Positions 16,561-24,845 of a stretch of DNA of 64,000 nt are shown piece after piece. The first letter of the stretch is position 1. The number at the start of each line of letters is the position of its first letter. Position numbers and translations under genes: made by a program. The notes under the pieces are model-generated. The model saw only the letters and a list, made by a program, of their open reading frames with translations, was not told the DNA's origin and ran no database searches. This DNA comes from JAAZGD01 sp034003765 (GTDB taxonomy: Bacteria; Bacillota; Clostridia; Peptostreptococcales; Anaerovoracaceae): contig JAVEXZ010000001.1 of assembly GCA_034003765.1 (NCBI GenBank), positions 102,934 through 166,933 of the forward strand, given 5' to 3'.

Positions 16561-16596
16561 TATGCTATATCGATATTTATATATCGATATAGCATA
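16561..16596. repeat. Perfect 16-bp inverted repeat upstream of rex
   Basis: TATGCTATATCGATAT and ATATCGATATAGCATA are separated by TTAT. No T-run follows on the plus strand (ATTTATATT), so it is a poor terminator for lysR; it could still act as a weak one, or as a protein-binding site. Confidence 0.7.
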
Positions 16597-16627
16597 ATTT
16601 ATATTACTAAAAGTCAGGCAGGTCCCT

Positions 16628-16656
16628 TATAATGTAGTTGGTTAAATAATTAACAA
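16628..16656 (+). promoter_or_regulatory. rex-hyd promoter -10 and Rex operator
   Basis: The -10 TATAAT (16628-16633) has a poor -35 (about TTACTA). From 16639 to 16656 lies TGGTTAAATAATTAACAA, which matches the Rex consensus TTGTTAAN4TTAACAA at 13 of 14 defined positions. Its place just after the -10 fits direct repression by Rex when NADH is low, and hence autoregulation of rex and the hydrogenase genes. Confidence 0.85.
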
Positions 16657-16681
16657 TACCCTTTAGGGAAAGGAGCTGAAA

Positions 16682-17311
16682 ATGAATAAGAAACCCTTAA
16701 ATCGTCAAACTGTAGAGCGCTTAGTTACATACTGCCGCCTTCTTCGTTCTCTGCCAGATGATAGCCCCGCTAATATTTCTGCCACAACTATAGCCCAACG
16801 TTTAGGCTTAAATCAAGTTTTAGTGAGAAAAGATTTAGCTGAAATCAGCGGAAGCGGGAAACCTAAGGTGGGCTACTTTACTCAAGATCTATTAAGTGAA
16901 ATCGAAGAAGCCTTGGGATACAACAACACCAATAGCGCCCTTCTTGTAGGTGTTGGGAATTTAGGCCGAGCCCTCCTTTCTTATGGGGGTTTTGAGGAAT
17001 GCGGTGTAAATATCGAATATGCCTTCGATAGCAATCCTGAGATTGTTGGTAAAGTTTTTGGGAATGTTACCGTTCTTCCTTCAGAGAAACTCTCCAACAT
17101 GTTAGAGAGAACCCAAATTCACATTGGAATCATTACCGTGGGAGCAGAAAATGCTCAGATGGTCTGTGATCAACTTACAGCTGGAGGGATTAAGGCTATT
17201 TGGAATTTTGCTCCAGTAAGGCTTAATGTCCCACAGAATGTAATGGTCCGAAATGAAAATATGGCATTTTCATTATCTCTTTTGTCTCAACACCTTACTT
17301 CAATACTTTAG
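16682..17311 (+). CDS. rex: Redox-sensing transcriptional repressor Rex
   Basis: Binds NADH or NAD+ and represses fermentation genes when NADH is scarce. The 209 residues comprise an N-terminal winged helix (about 1-80, with QRLGLNQVLVRKDLAEISG) and a Rossmann domain beginning VGVGNLGRALLSY. AGGAG is correctly spaced. It is first in the operon with hydC-hydB-hydA, which lies 40 bp downstream, and has a Rex operator in its own promoter. Confidence 0.95.
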   Translation: MNKKPLNRQTVERLVTYCRLLRSLPDDSPANISATTIAQRLGLNQVLVRKDLAEISGSGKPKVGYFTQDLLSEIEEALGYNNTNSALLVGVGNLGRALLSYGGFEECGVNIEYAFDSNPEIVGKVFGNVTVLPSEKLSNMLERTQIHIGIITVGAENAQMVCDQLTAGGIKAIWNFAPVRLNVPQNVMVRNENMAFSLSLLSQHLTSIL

Positions 17312-17351
17312 CCTGGATTTTCATTAAATAATAGGGAGGAAATAATCAATT

Positions 17352-17849
17352 ATGAAGGAACAAACAATAGGAAACTTTGATGCGGTTTGCGAAGTTTTAG
17401 ACAATTACAACAAAGATGCAACAAAACTAATACCTATTTTACAAGACATTCAAGACCAATATGGCTACTTGCCAGAAGACATAATGACCTTCGTGTCTAC
17501 AGCCTTAGGTATCTCATCTTCTACAGTATATGGGGTAGCGACATTTTTTACTCATTTTACCTTGGCGCCCAAGGGTAAACATATAATTAAAGTGTGTGAT
17601 GGTACTGCTTGCCACGTTAGAAAATCTGGGGTCATTATAGAAACTCTGGAAAAAGAACTAGGACTTAGCAAAGACAAGGTAACTACAGATGATATGTTAT
17701 TCACCCTAGAAACTGTAGCTTGTTTAGGAGCTTGTGGTTTGGCTCCTGTTTTGGTAATCGATGAAAAAGTTCATGGAGCCATGACACCGGAAAGCACAAT
17801 CGCCCTGTTAAACTCAATCAAGGAGGCAGAAAAAAATGAGCAGAACTGA
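17352..17849 (+). CDS. hydC: [FeFe]-hydrogenase subunit HydC, NuoE-like
   Basis: Thioredoxin-like [2Fe-2S] subunit that passes electrons in the trimeric hydrogenase. The 165 residues contain CDGTACHVRKS and, about 35 residues later, CLGACGLAPV, together giving the four Cys ligands. The N-terminal helical domain includes QYGYLPEDIM. It overlaps hydB by 14 bp, and AAGGAGG for hydB lies inside its 3' end. The family is shared with HymA/HndA proteins, so the symbol depends on the naming scheme. Confidence 0.92.
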   Translation: MKEQTIGNFDAVCEVLDNYNKDATKLIPILQDIQDQYGYLPEDIMTFVSTALGISSSTVYGVATFFTHFTLAPKGKHIIKVCDGTACHVRKSGVIIETLEKELGLSKDKVTTDDMLFTLETVACLGACGLAPVLVIDEKVHGAMTPESTIALLNSIKEAEKNEQN

Positions 17850-19719
17850 TTTAGAACAACACAAAAAGCAATTCCGAGAAGTAATGGAAAAGTATCAAGC
17901 ACGTATAGTGGTTTGCGGCGGTACAGGTTGCATAGCAAATGGAGCGGGAGAAATAATAGACACATTTCATCAGGTGTTAAAAGAAAAAGGTCTTTCCGCT
18001 GCTGTTGCGGTAGCTAAAGAACCGGCTGAATATTACCAAGTAACTAGTGGATGCCAAGGCTTTTGTCAAATGGGTCCTTTAGTGACTATTTTCCCTCAGG
18101 ATGTTCTCTATGTGAAGGTTAGTAAAGAAGATGTAGAGGAAATAATCGAAAAAACTTTGTTAAAGGGAGAAATAATAGATCGTCTGCTTTATAGAGACCC
18201 TGAGGACCACGGAATACCTGATTTTCACCAAATACCTTTTTATAAAATGCAAAACCGTACTGTACTTAAGTTGTGTGGCTTTATCGATGCTGAAGATATT
18301 GATGAATACATTGCAAATGGTGGCTATGAAAGTGCTGAAAAAGCTGTTCTTACTATGAAGGATGAAGAAGTCTGCCAGTCCATGTTAGATGCTGGTCTCA
18401 GAGGACGTGGTGGTGGCGGTTTTCCAACTGGTCGAAAATGGGACCTTACCAGACTACAAAAAAACGATGTGAAATATGTGATTTGTAATGGAGATGAAGG
18501 AGATCCTGGAGCCTTTATGGACAGGTGTATTATGGAAGGGAACCCTCACAGTGTCCTAGAAGGCATGATAATTGCAGCAAAAGCTGTGGGAGCTACCCAT
18601 GGGTATATCTATGTTAGAACCGAGTATCCATTGGCAGTAGAACGTCTAAAAATAGCAATTACCCATGCCCGCGAGAACAATATGTTGGGCCAAGGAATTT
18701 TTGGTTCTTCTATGAATTTCGATATTGAGATTATGGAAGGTGCTGGTGCTTTTGTTTGTGGAGAAGAAACAGCACTAATTGCCTCAATGGAAGGTAGGCG
18801 TGGAATGCCAACACCTAAACCTCCTTTCCCCGCAGAAAGTGGCCTCTTTGGAAAACCCACTGTAATTAATAATGTTGAAACACTAGCAGCCATTCCTGTA
18901 ATCATGGCTATGGGCCCAGACAAATATGCTGCTATGGGCACCCAGGGTTCTAAGGGAACCAAAACCTTTGCTCTTACAGGTAATGTGGCATATACAGGTC
19001 TCATTGAAGTTCCTTTTGGGGCAACTTTAAGAGAGATTGTTTTGGATATCGGTGGTGGTGTAATCGATGATTTTGGCAATAACGTTGGTGTGGATTATAA
19101 AGCTGTGCAAATCGGAGGGCCTTCTGGAGGTTGTCTCACTCAAGAACACTTAGATATGCCATTAGATTACGAAACCTTAAAGTCTGTAGGTGCAATGGTA
19201 GGGTCTGGTGGTTTAGTGGTTATGAACCAACAAACTTGCATGGTACAGATAGCTCGGTTCTTTATGCAGTTTACCCAAAACGAATCTTGTGGAAAATGCA
19301 CAGTATGTCGAGAAGGAACCCGCCAAATGTTAAACCTACTTGACGATATTATCGAAGGTAACTCAAACGAGGAAACTATTCCATTGTTAGAAGAATTAGC
19401 TAATGTGGTTAAAATAGGGTCTTTGTGTGGCCTTGGAAAAACAGCCCCTAACCCAATTCTTTCAACTCTAAAATACTTCAGAAAAGAATATGAGGATCAC
19501 GTATATAATCGTCATTGTTCTACTGGATCTTGCAAAGCTTTCCTTTCCTATAAAATTGTGGCTGAGGATTGCAAGAGTTGCGGTATATGTTTGAAAAAAT
19601 GTCCTGTAGATGCTATTACTGGATCCAAAGGCCTTCCATACGAAATCAATAATGATACTTGTATCCAATGTGGCGCCTGCTTAGATGCTTGTAAGTTTAA
19701 CGCCGTAGTGCTGGCTTAA
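17836..19719 (+). CDS. hydB: [FeFe]-hydrogenase subunit HydB, NuoF-like
   Basis: Flavin subunit that exchanges electrons with NAD(H). In order: an N-terminal [2Fe-2S] thioredoxin-like domain (Cys in VVCGGTGC and GCQGFCQMG), the NADH/FMN domain with GLRGRGGGGFPTGRKW and GDEGDPGAFMDR, an SLBB segment, the N3-type [4Fe-4S] site SCGKCTVCREGT, and two C-terminal [4Fe-4S] ferredoxin motifs. Length 627 is typical of HydB/HndC. With HydA it would bifurcate or confurcate electrons between NADH and ferredoxin; this is inferred from subunit make-up. Confidence 0.94.
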   Translation: MSRTDLEQHKKQFREVMEKYQARIVVCGGTGCIANGAGEIIDTFHQVLKEKGLSAAVAVAKEPAEYYQVTSGCQGFCQMGPLVTIFPQDVLYVKVSKEDVEEIIEKTLLKGEIIDRLLYRDPEDHGIPDFHQIPFYKMQNRTVLKLCGFIDAEDIDEYIANGGYESAEKAVLTMKDEEVCQSMLDAGLRGRGGGGFPTGRKWDLTRLQKNDVKYVICNGDEGDPGAFMDRCIMEGNPHSVLEGMIIAAKAVGATHGYIYVRTEYPLAVERLKIAITHARENNMLGQGIFGSSMNFDIEIMEGAGAFVCGEETALIASMEGRRGMPTPKPPFPAESGLFGKPTVINNVETLAAIPVIMAMGPDKYAAMGTQGSKGTKTFALTGNVAYTGLIEVPFGATLREIVLDIGGGVIDDFGNNVGVDYKAVQIGGPSGGCLTQEHLDMPLDYETLKSVGAMVGSGGLVVMNQQTCMVQIARFFMQFTQNESCGKCTVCREGTRQMLNLLDDIIEGNSNEETIPLLEELANVVKIGSLCGLGKTAPNPILSTLKYFRKEYEDHVYNRHCSTGSCKAFLSYKIVAEDCKSCGICLKKCPVDAITGSKGLPYEINNDTCIQCGACLDACKFNAVVLA

Positions 19720-19740
19720 TATAAGGAAAGGTATAAATAT

Positions 19741-21729
19741 ATGAAAAGCAAACATGTAACGATAGATAACGTTAAAGTTCCAATTGGTGACGAACAAAAC
19801 TTGTTGGACTTAATTAGAAAAGCAAATATTGAGCTTCCAACTTTTTGCTACCACTCAGAGATTAGTGTTTACGGAGCTTGTAGAATGTGTATGGTAGATA
19901 TTGAGGGCCAAGGCCTTCTACCCTCTTGTTCTACTCCTATAAAGCCAGGAATGGTAGTCCAAACCAATACGGGAGAAATCCGAAATTTACGAAGAATGAT
20001 TGTAGAACTAATGTTAGCGAACCATGAAGAAAACTGCGCAACCTGCCCCAGAAGTGAAGATTGCCGGCTTCGTAGCATAGCTATTCAGCTGGGAGTAGAA
20101 AGGGTTCGTTTTAAGAAAGTAAATGCTCCTGCAACTATTGATGATTCATCAGATGGGATCATCAGAGATCCTAGTAAATGTGTACTTTGCGGAGATTGTG
20201 TTCGTGTCTGCAATGAGATACAATCAGTAGGCGTCCTTGATTTTGCTAATAGGGGTTCGAGCTCTAAAGTGGTTGCTTGTTTTGACAAAAAGCTAGGAGA
20301 AGTGGAATGCGTACAGTGTGGCCAATGTATTAAAGTATGCCCAACAGGAGCTCTATATCCCAAATACGAAATCAATCCTGTATGGAAAGCATTACATAAC
20401 TCTGAAAAAACTGTAGTTGTACAAATAGCTCCTGCTGTAAGGGTAGCTCTTGGAGAGTATTTTGGCTTTGAGCCAGGGACTACCAAAACTGGACAGATTG
20501 TTACTGCCCTTAGAATGATGGGCTTCGATAAAGTATTTGACACATCATTTACAGCTGATTTAACTGTAATTGAAGAAGGCAATGAATTCTTAAGGAGATA
20601 CCAAGAAAATCAAAACCTTCCACAGTTCACCTCATGCTGTCCTGCTTGGGTCAAGTTCGCAGAACAGTATTATCCAGACTTGCTAGAAAATTTATCGAGC
20701 TGTCGTTCACCTCAACAGATGTTCGGAAGTCTTTGTAAAGAACAATTAACCGAGATGATGAACATCCCAAGGGAAGATTTAGTGGTTGTATCCATTATGC
20801 CTTGCACCGCCAAAAAGTTCGAAGCTAAGAGACCAGAATTTTCTGTTGAGGATAATCCGGATGTAGATTATGTGCTGACTACTAGGGAGCTTTCCCTGAT
20901 GATAAAGGAACAAGGAATAAGGTTTAACCAACTTGAGCCAGGATCATTTGACCTTCCCTTTGGATTCAAAACTGGTGCTGGAGTAATCTTTGGAGTCTCT
21001 GGTGGTGTTTCAGAAGCAGTATTAAGATATGCGGCTTCTCAACTAGGAGCTTCTGCGGCAGCCTTAGATACTACACTTCTTCGTTCTTTAGATGGTTTAC
21101 AAGAAGTTGAGATTTCCTTAGCTGACACCCGCTTAAAGTTAGCTGTTGTTAGTGGCCTTGCCAACGCCAGAAAATTACTAGATGAAATACGTAAAGGGAC
21201 AGCTCACTATGACCTTGTGGAAGTAATGGCATGCTGTGGAGGGTGCGTAAACGGTGGTGGCCAACCTATTGACCACGATAAGGGAGTAAACAAAGATAGG
21301 GCTCAAGGTCTATACGATTCTGACAAAATGATGCAATTTCATTCTGCAGAAGAAAATCCATATATTACAAAGCTATACGATGAAGATTTGTCTGCTGAAG
21401 AGATTCACCATTTGCTCCATACACGTTACAATAATAGGAAGAGGATTGACCACGAAGAAGTAGAACTTAGTGCTTCTACAATAGAGAACCCCCTTCTAGA
21501 TGTCAATATATGCTTTGGAACTTCCTGCTACCTAAGGGGAGCTCAAGAACTCTATAAGCAAGTTGTCCAGTACTTGAAGGATAAAGATGTGGAGAGTCAA
21601 ACCCAATTAAAAGCAACATTCTGTACCGAAAGGTGTAAAAGAGGTCCAGTAATTACAATCAATGGCAAGACTATAGAACACTGTTCTCCAGAGATGGCTA
21701 TCAAGGAAATCAATCAATATATCTCGTAA
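19741..21729 (+). CDS. hydA: Catalytic [FeFe]-hydrogenase HydA
   Basis: Reduces protons to H2. The 662 residues hold an N-terminal [2Fe-2S] domain (YGACRMCMV), a His-Cys3 [4Fe-4S] site (NHEENCATCPRSEDC), two ferredoxin [4Fe-4S] motifs, then the H-cluster domain with L1 FTSCCPAW, L2 MPCTAKKFEA and L3 MACCGGCVNGGGQP. All H-cluster ligands and the proton-relay Cys of TSCCP are present. A C-terminal thioredoxin-like [2Fe-2S] domain (CFGTSC and CTERC) is added, as in HydA of trimeric group A3-type enzymes. It is the terminal enzyme of the Rex-controlled operon. Confidence 0.95.
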   Translation: MKSKHVTIDNVKVPIGDEQNLLDLIRKANIELPTFCYHSEISVYGACRMCMVDIEGQGLLPSCSTPIKPGMVVQTNTGEIRNLRRMIVELMLANHEENCATCPRSEDCRLRSIAIQLGVERVRFKKVNAPATIDDSSDGIIRDPSKCVLCGDCVRVCNEIQSVGVLDFANRGSSSKVVACFDKKLGEVECVQCGQCIKVCPTGALYPKYEINPVWKALHNSEKTVVVQIAPAVRVALGEYFGFEPGTTKTGQIVTALRMMGFDKVFDTSFTADLTVIEEGNEFLRRYQENQNLPQFTSCCPAWVKFAEQYYPDLLENLSSCRSPQQMFGSLCKEQLTEMMNIPREDLVVVSIMPCTAKKFEAKRPEFSVEDNPDVDYVLTTRELSLMIKEQGIRFNQLEPGSFDLPFGFKTGAGVIFGVSGGVSEAVLRYAASQLGASAAALDTTLLRSLDGLQEVEISLADTRLKLAVVSGLANARKLLDEIRKGTAHYDLVEVMACCGGCVNGGGQPIDHDKGVNKDRAQGLYDSDKMMQFHSAEENPYITKLYDEDLSAEEIHHLLHTRYNNRKRIDHEEVELSASTIENPLLDVNICFGTSCYLRGAQELYKQVVQYLKDKDVESQTQLKATFCTERCKRGPVITINGKTIEHCSPEMAIKEINQYIS

Positions 21730-21739
21730 AAACATTTTA

Positions 21740-21849
21740 TGCCTTTGCTCTCCCCTGCCTGTTCTTTGGGTGGGGGAGTCCAATATTAATCGCCACAAAT
21801 TTTGCCTTTGCTCTCCCCTGCCTGTTCTTTGGGTGGGGGAGTCCAATAT
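21740..21849 (+). repeat. Two exact 47-bp direct repeats, each with a G/C hairpin
   Basis: Copies at 21740-21786 and 21803-21849 are identical and have a 63-bp period. Each contains CTCCCCTGCC and GGGTGGGGGAG, able to form a stem, followed by TCCAATAT and no T-run. They fill most of the 162-bp gap between hydA and the sensory hydrogenase. Roles in partial termination or mRNA stabilisation are possible. Confidence 0.8.
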
Positions 21850-21891
21850 CTATCAATTAAGTTTATTGTCAGGGAATAGGGAGGTTGCCTT

Positions 21892-23595
21892 ATGAAGAAC
21901 GTAATTCAAACTATAGGCGAAAACTGTCAGGACTGTTACAGGTGCGTACGTGCATGTCCAGTAAAAGCAATTATGATTTCTGATGCCCAGGCTCACATAA
22001 TAGATGATCTTTGCATACACTGTGGCACATGTGTTCGGGTCTGCCCTAAGGAAGCGAAAACATCTATATCTGAACTTGCTGATGTAATCAATATGATAAA
22101 AAATGAAGAGAATGTGGTGGCTTCTGTAGCTCCATCTTTTGCTGCTCTTTTTAGTGGCTGGAAATATAAACGTTTGCCTGCTGCTCTTCGTCTTTTGGGC
22201 TTCTCTCATGTTTCTGAAACTGCTGAGGGAGCCGAACATGTTAGCATAAAATCTGTTGAACACAAGGGTGAAGCGGCCATATGCACAGCCTGTCCAGTAG
22301 TTGTGAATTACGTAGAAAAGTACCAACCCGATTTCATCCCTCATATGATTCCTGTTACCTCTCCAATGGTTTACCATGGAAGAATGTTAAAGAATCGTTA
22401 TCCTGATGCTAAAGTAGTATTTATTGGGCCTTGTGCAGCAAAAAAACAAGAGGCCCTAAGGCCTGAAAACATAGATGCTGTGGATGCTGTTCTTACCTTT
22501 GAAGAAATTTTGGAATGGCTTGAACAAGAAAATATAAGGTTGGAGGATTGTACTGAAAGCGGCTTTGAAAGCTACGGCAACTTAACCAATGCTCGTATGT
22601 TCCCTGTTCAAGGCGGAATGCTTCGTACTTGTGGTGTAAGCACCGATAGCACCGAAACCCAGATTCTCCATATGAGCGGTGAAGACAATTTGAAAGCCCT
22701 ATTTGAAATTCCCCCAGATCAATGGGAATATAAAATGGTAGAACCAATGTTTTGTCCAGAAGGCTGTATTAATGGGCCTTGTTTCTCTCACAATAATGAA
22801 GAGAGTGTTTATCAAAGAAAACGCTATGTTTTGGATTATGCCAATCATGCTGAATCCCTACCCCAGTCCCAAGCTCCTGAAGTTAACTTCAATGCCTCTT
22901 TTCAAATTCAACCACCTGATGAAGAAATGGAAGTAACTGAAGAAGCAATCCAAAAGGTATATGAGAAAACAGGAAAATCTAATCCTGAGCTTAGACTAGA
23001 CTGTGGGGCTTGTGGCTACGACTCTTGTGAAGAAAAAGCTATTGCCGTAATTAGAGGACTAGCTGAAGCAGAGATGTGCATCCCTTACATGAGACGAATT
23101 GCACAAAAGAAAACTGATAAAATTATAGAAATGAGTCCTACAGGAGTTGTTGTTCTTGATAAAGACTTAAACATAATTAACATGAACCAAGCCTTCCAAA
23201 AAATGTTTATTTGTACAAATGAAGTTTTGGGACGAAGAATTTCCTACCTAATTGATGGAGAGGGTTTTCAAAAAATCGCTGCGGGGGAAATGGACCGCTG
23301 CGAGTCAATAAAAACAAAATACGGGAAGAAGTATCAAGAGGTACTTTATGCCATACCAGATGAAGACCAGTATGTAGGGGTTTATACTGATATATCTCAA
23401 ATTAAATTTGATGCAGGCCAATTAGATCTTATTAAACGTCAAACCCTTCAACAAGCAAAGGACCTATTAGACAATCAGATCCAATTTTCTCAAGAAATGG
23501 CACACTACCTTGGGAATAGCACCGCTAAAAACGAAGAGATGGTAAAGAAGCTAATCGATTTATACGAAGATGAAGATGTTTCTGAAGGAGAATAA
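21892..23595 (+). CDS. hydS: Sensory [FeFe]-hydrogenase with PAS domain
   Basis: N-terminal twin [4Fe-4S] ferredoxin (Cys 12-51), an H-cluster-like domain (about 75-300), a further Cys cluster DCGACGYDSC (about 330-340), and a PAS domain (about 385-480) with a short coiled tail. H-cluster ligands appear retained: Cys134, Cys181, Cys288 and Cys292. The relay position is Ala133 (TACP instead of TSCCP), and the catalytic enzymes' GGGQP end of L3 is missing. These features fit group C sensory hydrogenases such as HydS of Thermotoga. AGGGAGG precedes the start. It probably passes an H2 or redox signal to the next gene's phosphatase. Confidence 0.85.
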   Translation: MKNVIQTIGENCQDCYRCVRACPVKAIMISDAQAHIIDDLCIHCGTCVRVCPKEAKTSISELADVINMIKNEENVVASVAPSFAALFSGWKYKRLPAALRLLGFSHVSETAEGAEHVSIKSVEHKGEAAICTACPVVVNYVEKYQPDFIPHMIPVTSPMVYHGRMLKNRYPDAKVVFIGPCAAKKQEALRPENIDAVDAVLTFEEILEWLEQENIRLEDCTESGFESYGNLTNARMFPVQGGMLRTCGVSTDSTETQILHMSGEDNLKALFEIPPDQWEYKMVEPMFCPEGCINGPCFSHNNEESVYQRKRYVLDYANHAESLPQSQAPEVNFNASFQIQPPDEEMEVTEEAIQKVYEKTGKSNPELRLDCGACGYDSCEEKAIAVIRGLAEAEMCIPYMRRIAQKKTDKIIEMSPTGVVVLDKDLNIINMNQAFQKMFICTNEVLGRRISYLIDGEGFQKIAAGEMDRCESIKTKYGKKYQEVLYAIPDEDQYVGVYTDISQIKFDAGQLDLIKRQTLQQAKDLLDNQIQFSQEMAHYLGNSTAKNEEMVKKLIDLYEDEDVSEGE

Positions 23596-23597
23596 AA

Positions 23598-24740
23598 GTG
23601 AAATTTTATGCCAGCACAATTTACCAAGAGTGTAAAACAGGCCACCAAGTTTGTGGAGATGCCGCGGACTGCATTCGTACCAGTACAAGCACAGTCATGA
23701 TTCTCTGTGATGGTGTTGGTAGCGGTTGCTATGCTAACATCGCAGCTTTAATGTGCCTTGGGCGGCTATCGGAATTGTGCTCCTCTAGCCTTTCATTTAA
23801 GGAAGCCTGCTCCTTGGTAGCAAGCTCAATGCACAGAGCCAGGTCAGAAAATATTCCTTTCGCGGCCTTTTCTGCTGTAAAGCTCTTTCAAGACGGTCAT
23901 TTCAAGGCATATACCTACGAATCTCCTACTCCCATTATTATTCGCAAAAACGGAAAGGCTACTAACCTTAAGGCAGAGCGTTTTATTACCGCTGGTTATG
24001 AAGTTCTAGGAGAATATTATGGTATGTTAGAGATTGGGGATCGTTTCCTTATGTTCTCAGATGGGGTCTCTCAAGCTGGCCTTGGAAACGAATACCTCTT
24101 TGGAATTGATTCCAAAGGGGTTGCTGATTATATTACTGAGATTCAAGATGCCCCGCCTATGACCCTTCTTAAGAAAATTGCAAACATGACTAAGGAAATT
24201 TCTGGGGGCCGAGCCCAGGATGACACCACTCTTGCCATGCTCCAATGTAGAGAAGCCAATCAACTGACTATTGCAACAGGCCCTCCCCAAGGGAGAACAA
24301 GAGATCGGGAGTATGTAAATCGTTTCATGAACAATCCAGGTGTCCACGTTGTATGTGGGTCAACTACAGCTGATATAGTAGCTAGAGAGCTAGGCAAAGA
24401 GTTACAATACCTAGCACCTAGCACAACATTTGGAGCACCACCAGAATACAAGATTGATGGAATCGAAATGACCACTGAAGGTGCGATGATGCTTAATCAG
24501 GTATATAACATTTTAGACGAACCTGTAGAATTCCTTAGTGACTCTTCTCCCGTAGAGCGGCTGGCAAAATACATCCACAGGGCCGATGTAATCACCATTA
24601 TTCATGGCAGTGCTGTTAACAAGGCCCATGAGGACCTTATCTTCAAGCAGATTGGAGTAAGACCAAGGCAAACTACAGTTAACTTACTTGAAAAGAAATT
24701 AGAAGCTATGGGCAAACTAGTAATTATGGTTCAATTCTAG
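23598..24740 (+). CDS. SpoIIE/PP2C-type serine phosphatase
   Basis: GTG start with GGAG seven bases upstream, two bases after the sensory hydrogenase stop. Residues 1-220 form a PP2C/SpoIIE-like fold with metal-binding Asp in ILCDGVGSG, FSDGVSQ and AQDDTTL. Residues 225-380 form an additional domain I do not recognise (starting about GPPQGRTRD), conserved-looking and without membrane segments. Phosphatases of this class sit next to sensory hydrogenases in several clostridia. The substrate is unknown; an anti-sigma-factor-antagonist-like or HPr-like target is speculation. Confidence 0.85.
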   Translation: MKFYASTIYQECKTGHQVCGDAADCIRTSTSTVMILCDGVGSGCYANIAALMCLGRLSELCSSSLSFKEACSLVASSMHRARSENIPFAAFSAVKLFQDGHFKAYTYESPTPIIIRKNGKATNLKAERFITAGYEVLGEYYGMLEIGDRFLMFSDGVSQAGLGNEYLFGIDSKGVADYITEIQDAPPMTLLKKIANMTKEISGGRAQDDTTLAMLQCREANQLTIATGPPQGRTRDREYVNRFMNNPGVHVVCGSTTADIVARELGKELQYLAPSTTFGAPPEYKIDGIEMTTEGAMMLNQVYNILDEPVEFLSDSSPVERLAKYIHRADVITIIHGSAVNKAHEDLIFKQIGVRPRQTTVNLLEKKLEAMGKLVIMVQF

Positions 24741-24787
24741 TTTTTACAGCTAAAACCAGAGTTGACACACTCATTAAATCTTTTCAA

Positions 24788-24820
24788 ACAAAAACAGCTC
24801 CTTTACAGGAACTGTTTTTT
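24788..24820. terminator. Bidirectional terminator between convergent genes
   Basis: AAAACAG, TCCT, a TTAC loop, AGGA and CTGTTTTTT form a stem with a small mismatch and T-runs on both strands. It lies between the phosphatase (plus) and bL25 (minus). Confidence 0.8.
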
Positions 24821-24845
24821 ATTTTGAGTATTGGGGTCTTGATAT

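Noticed and set aside
21607..21846. Minus-strand reading frame with a repeated Asp-Ser-Pro-Thr-Gln-Arg stretch
   Set aside because: It is an antisense reading across the hydA 3' end and the two DNA repeats; no SD and no family resemblance.
21740..21849. Two repeats with a spacer, as in a minimal CRISPR array
   Set aside because: Only two copies of 47 bp with a 16-bp spacer, no cas genes in the window, and the element lies inside an operon.
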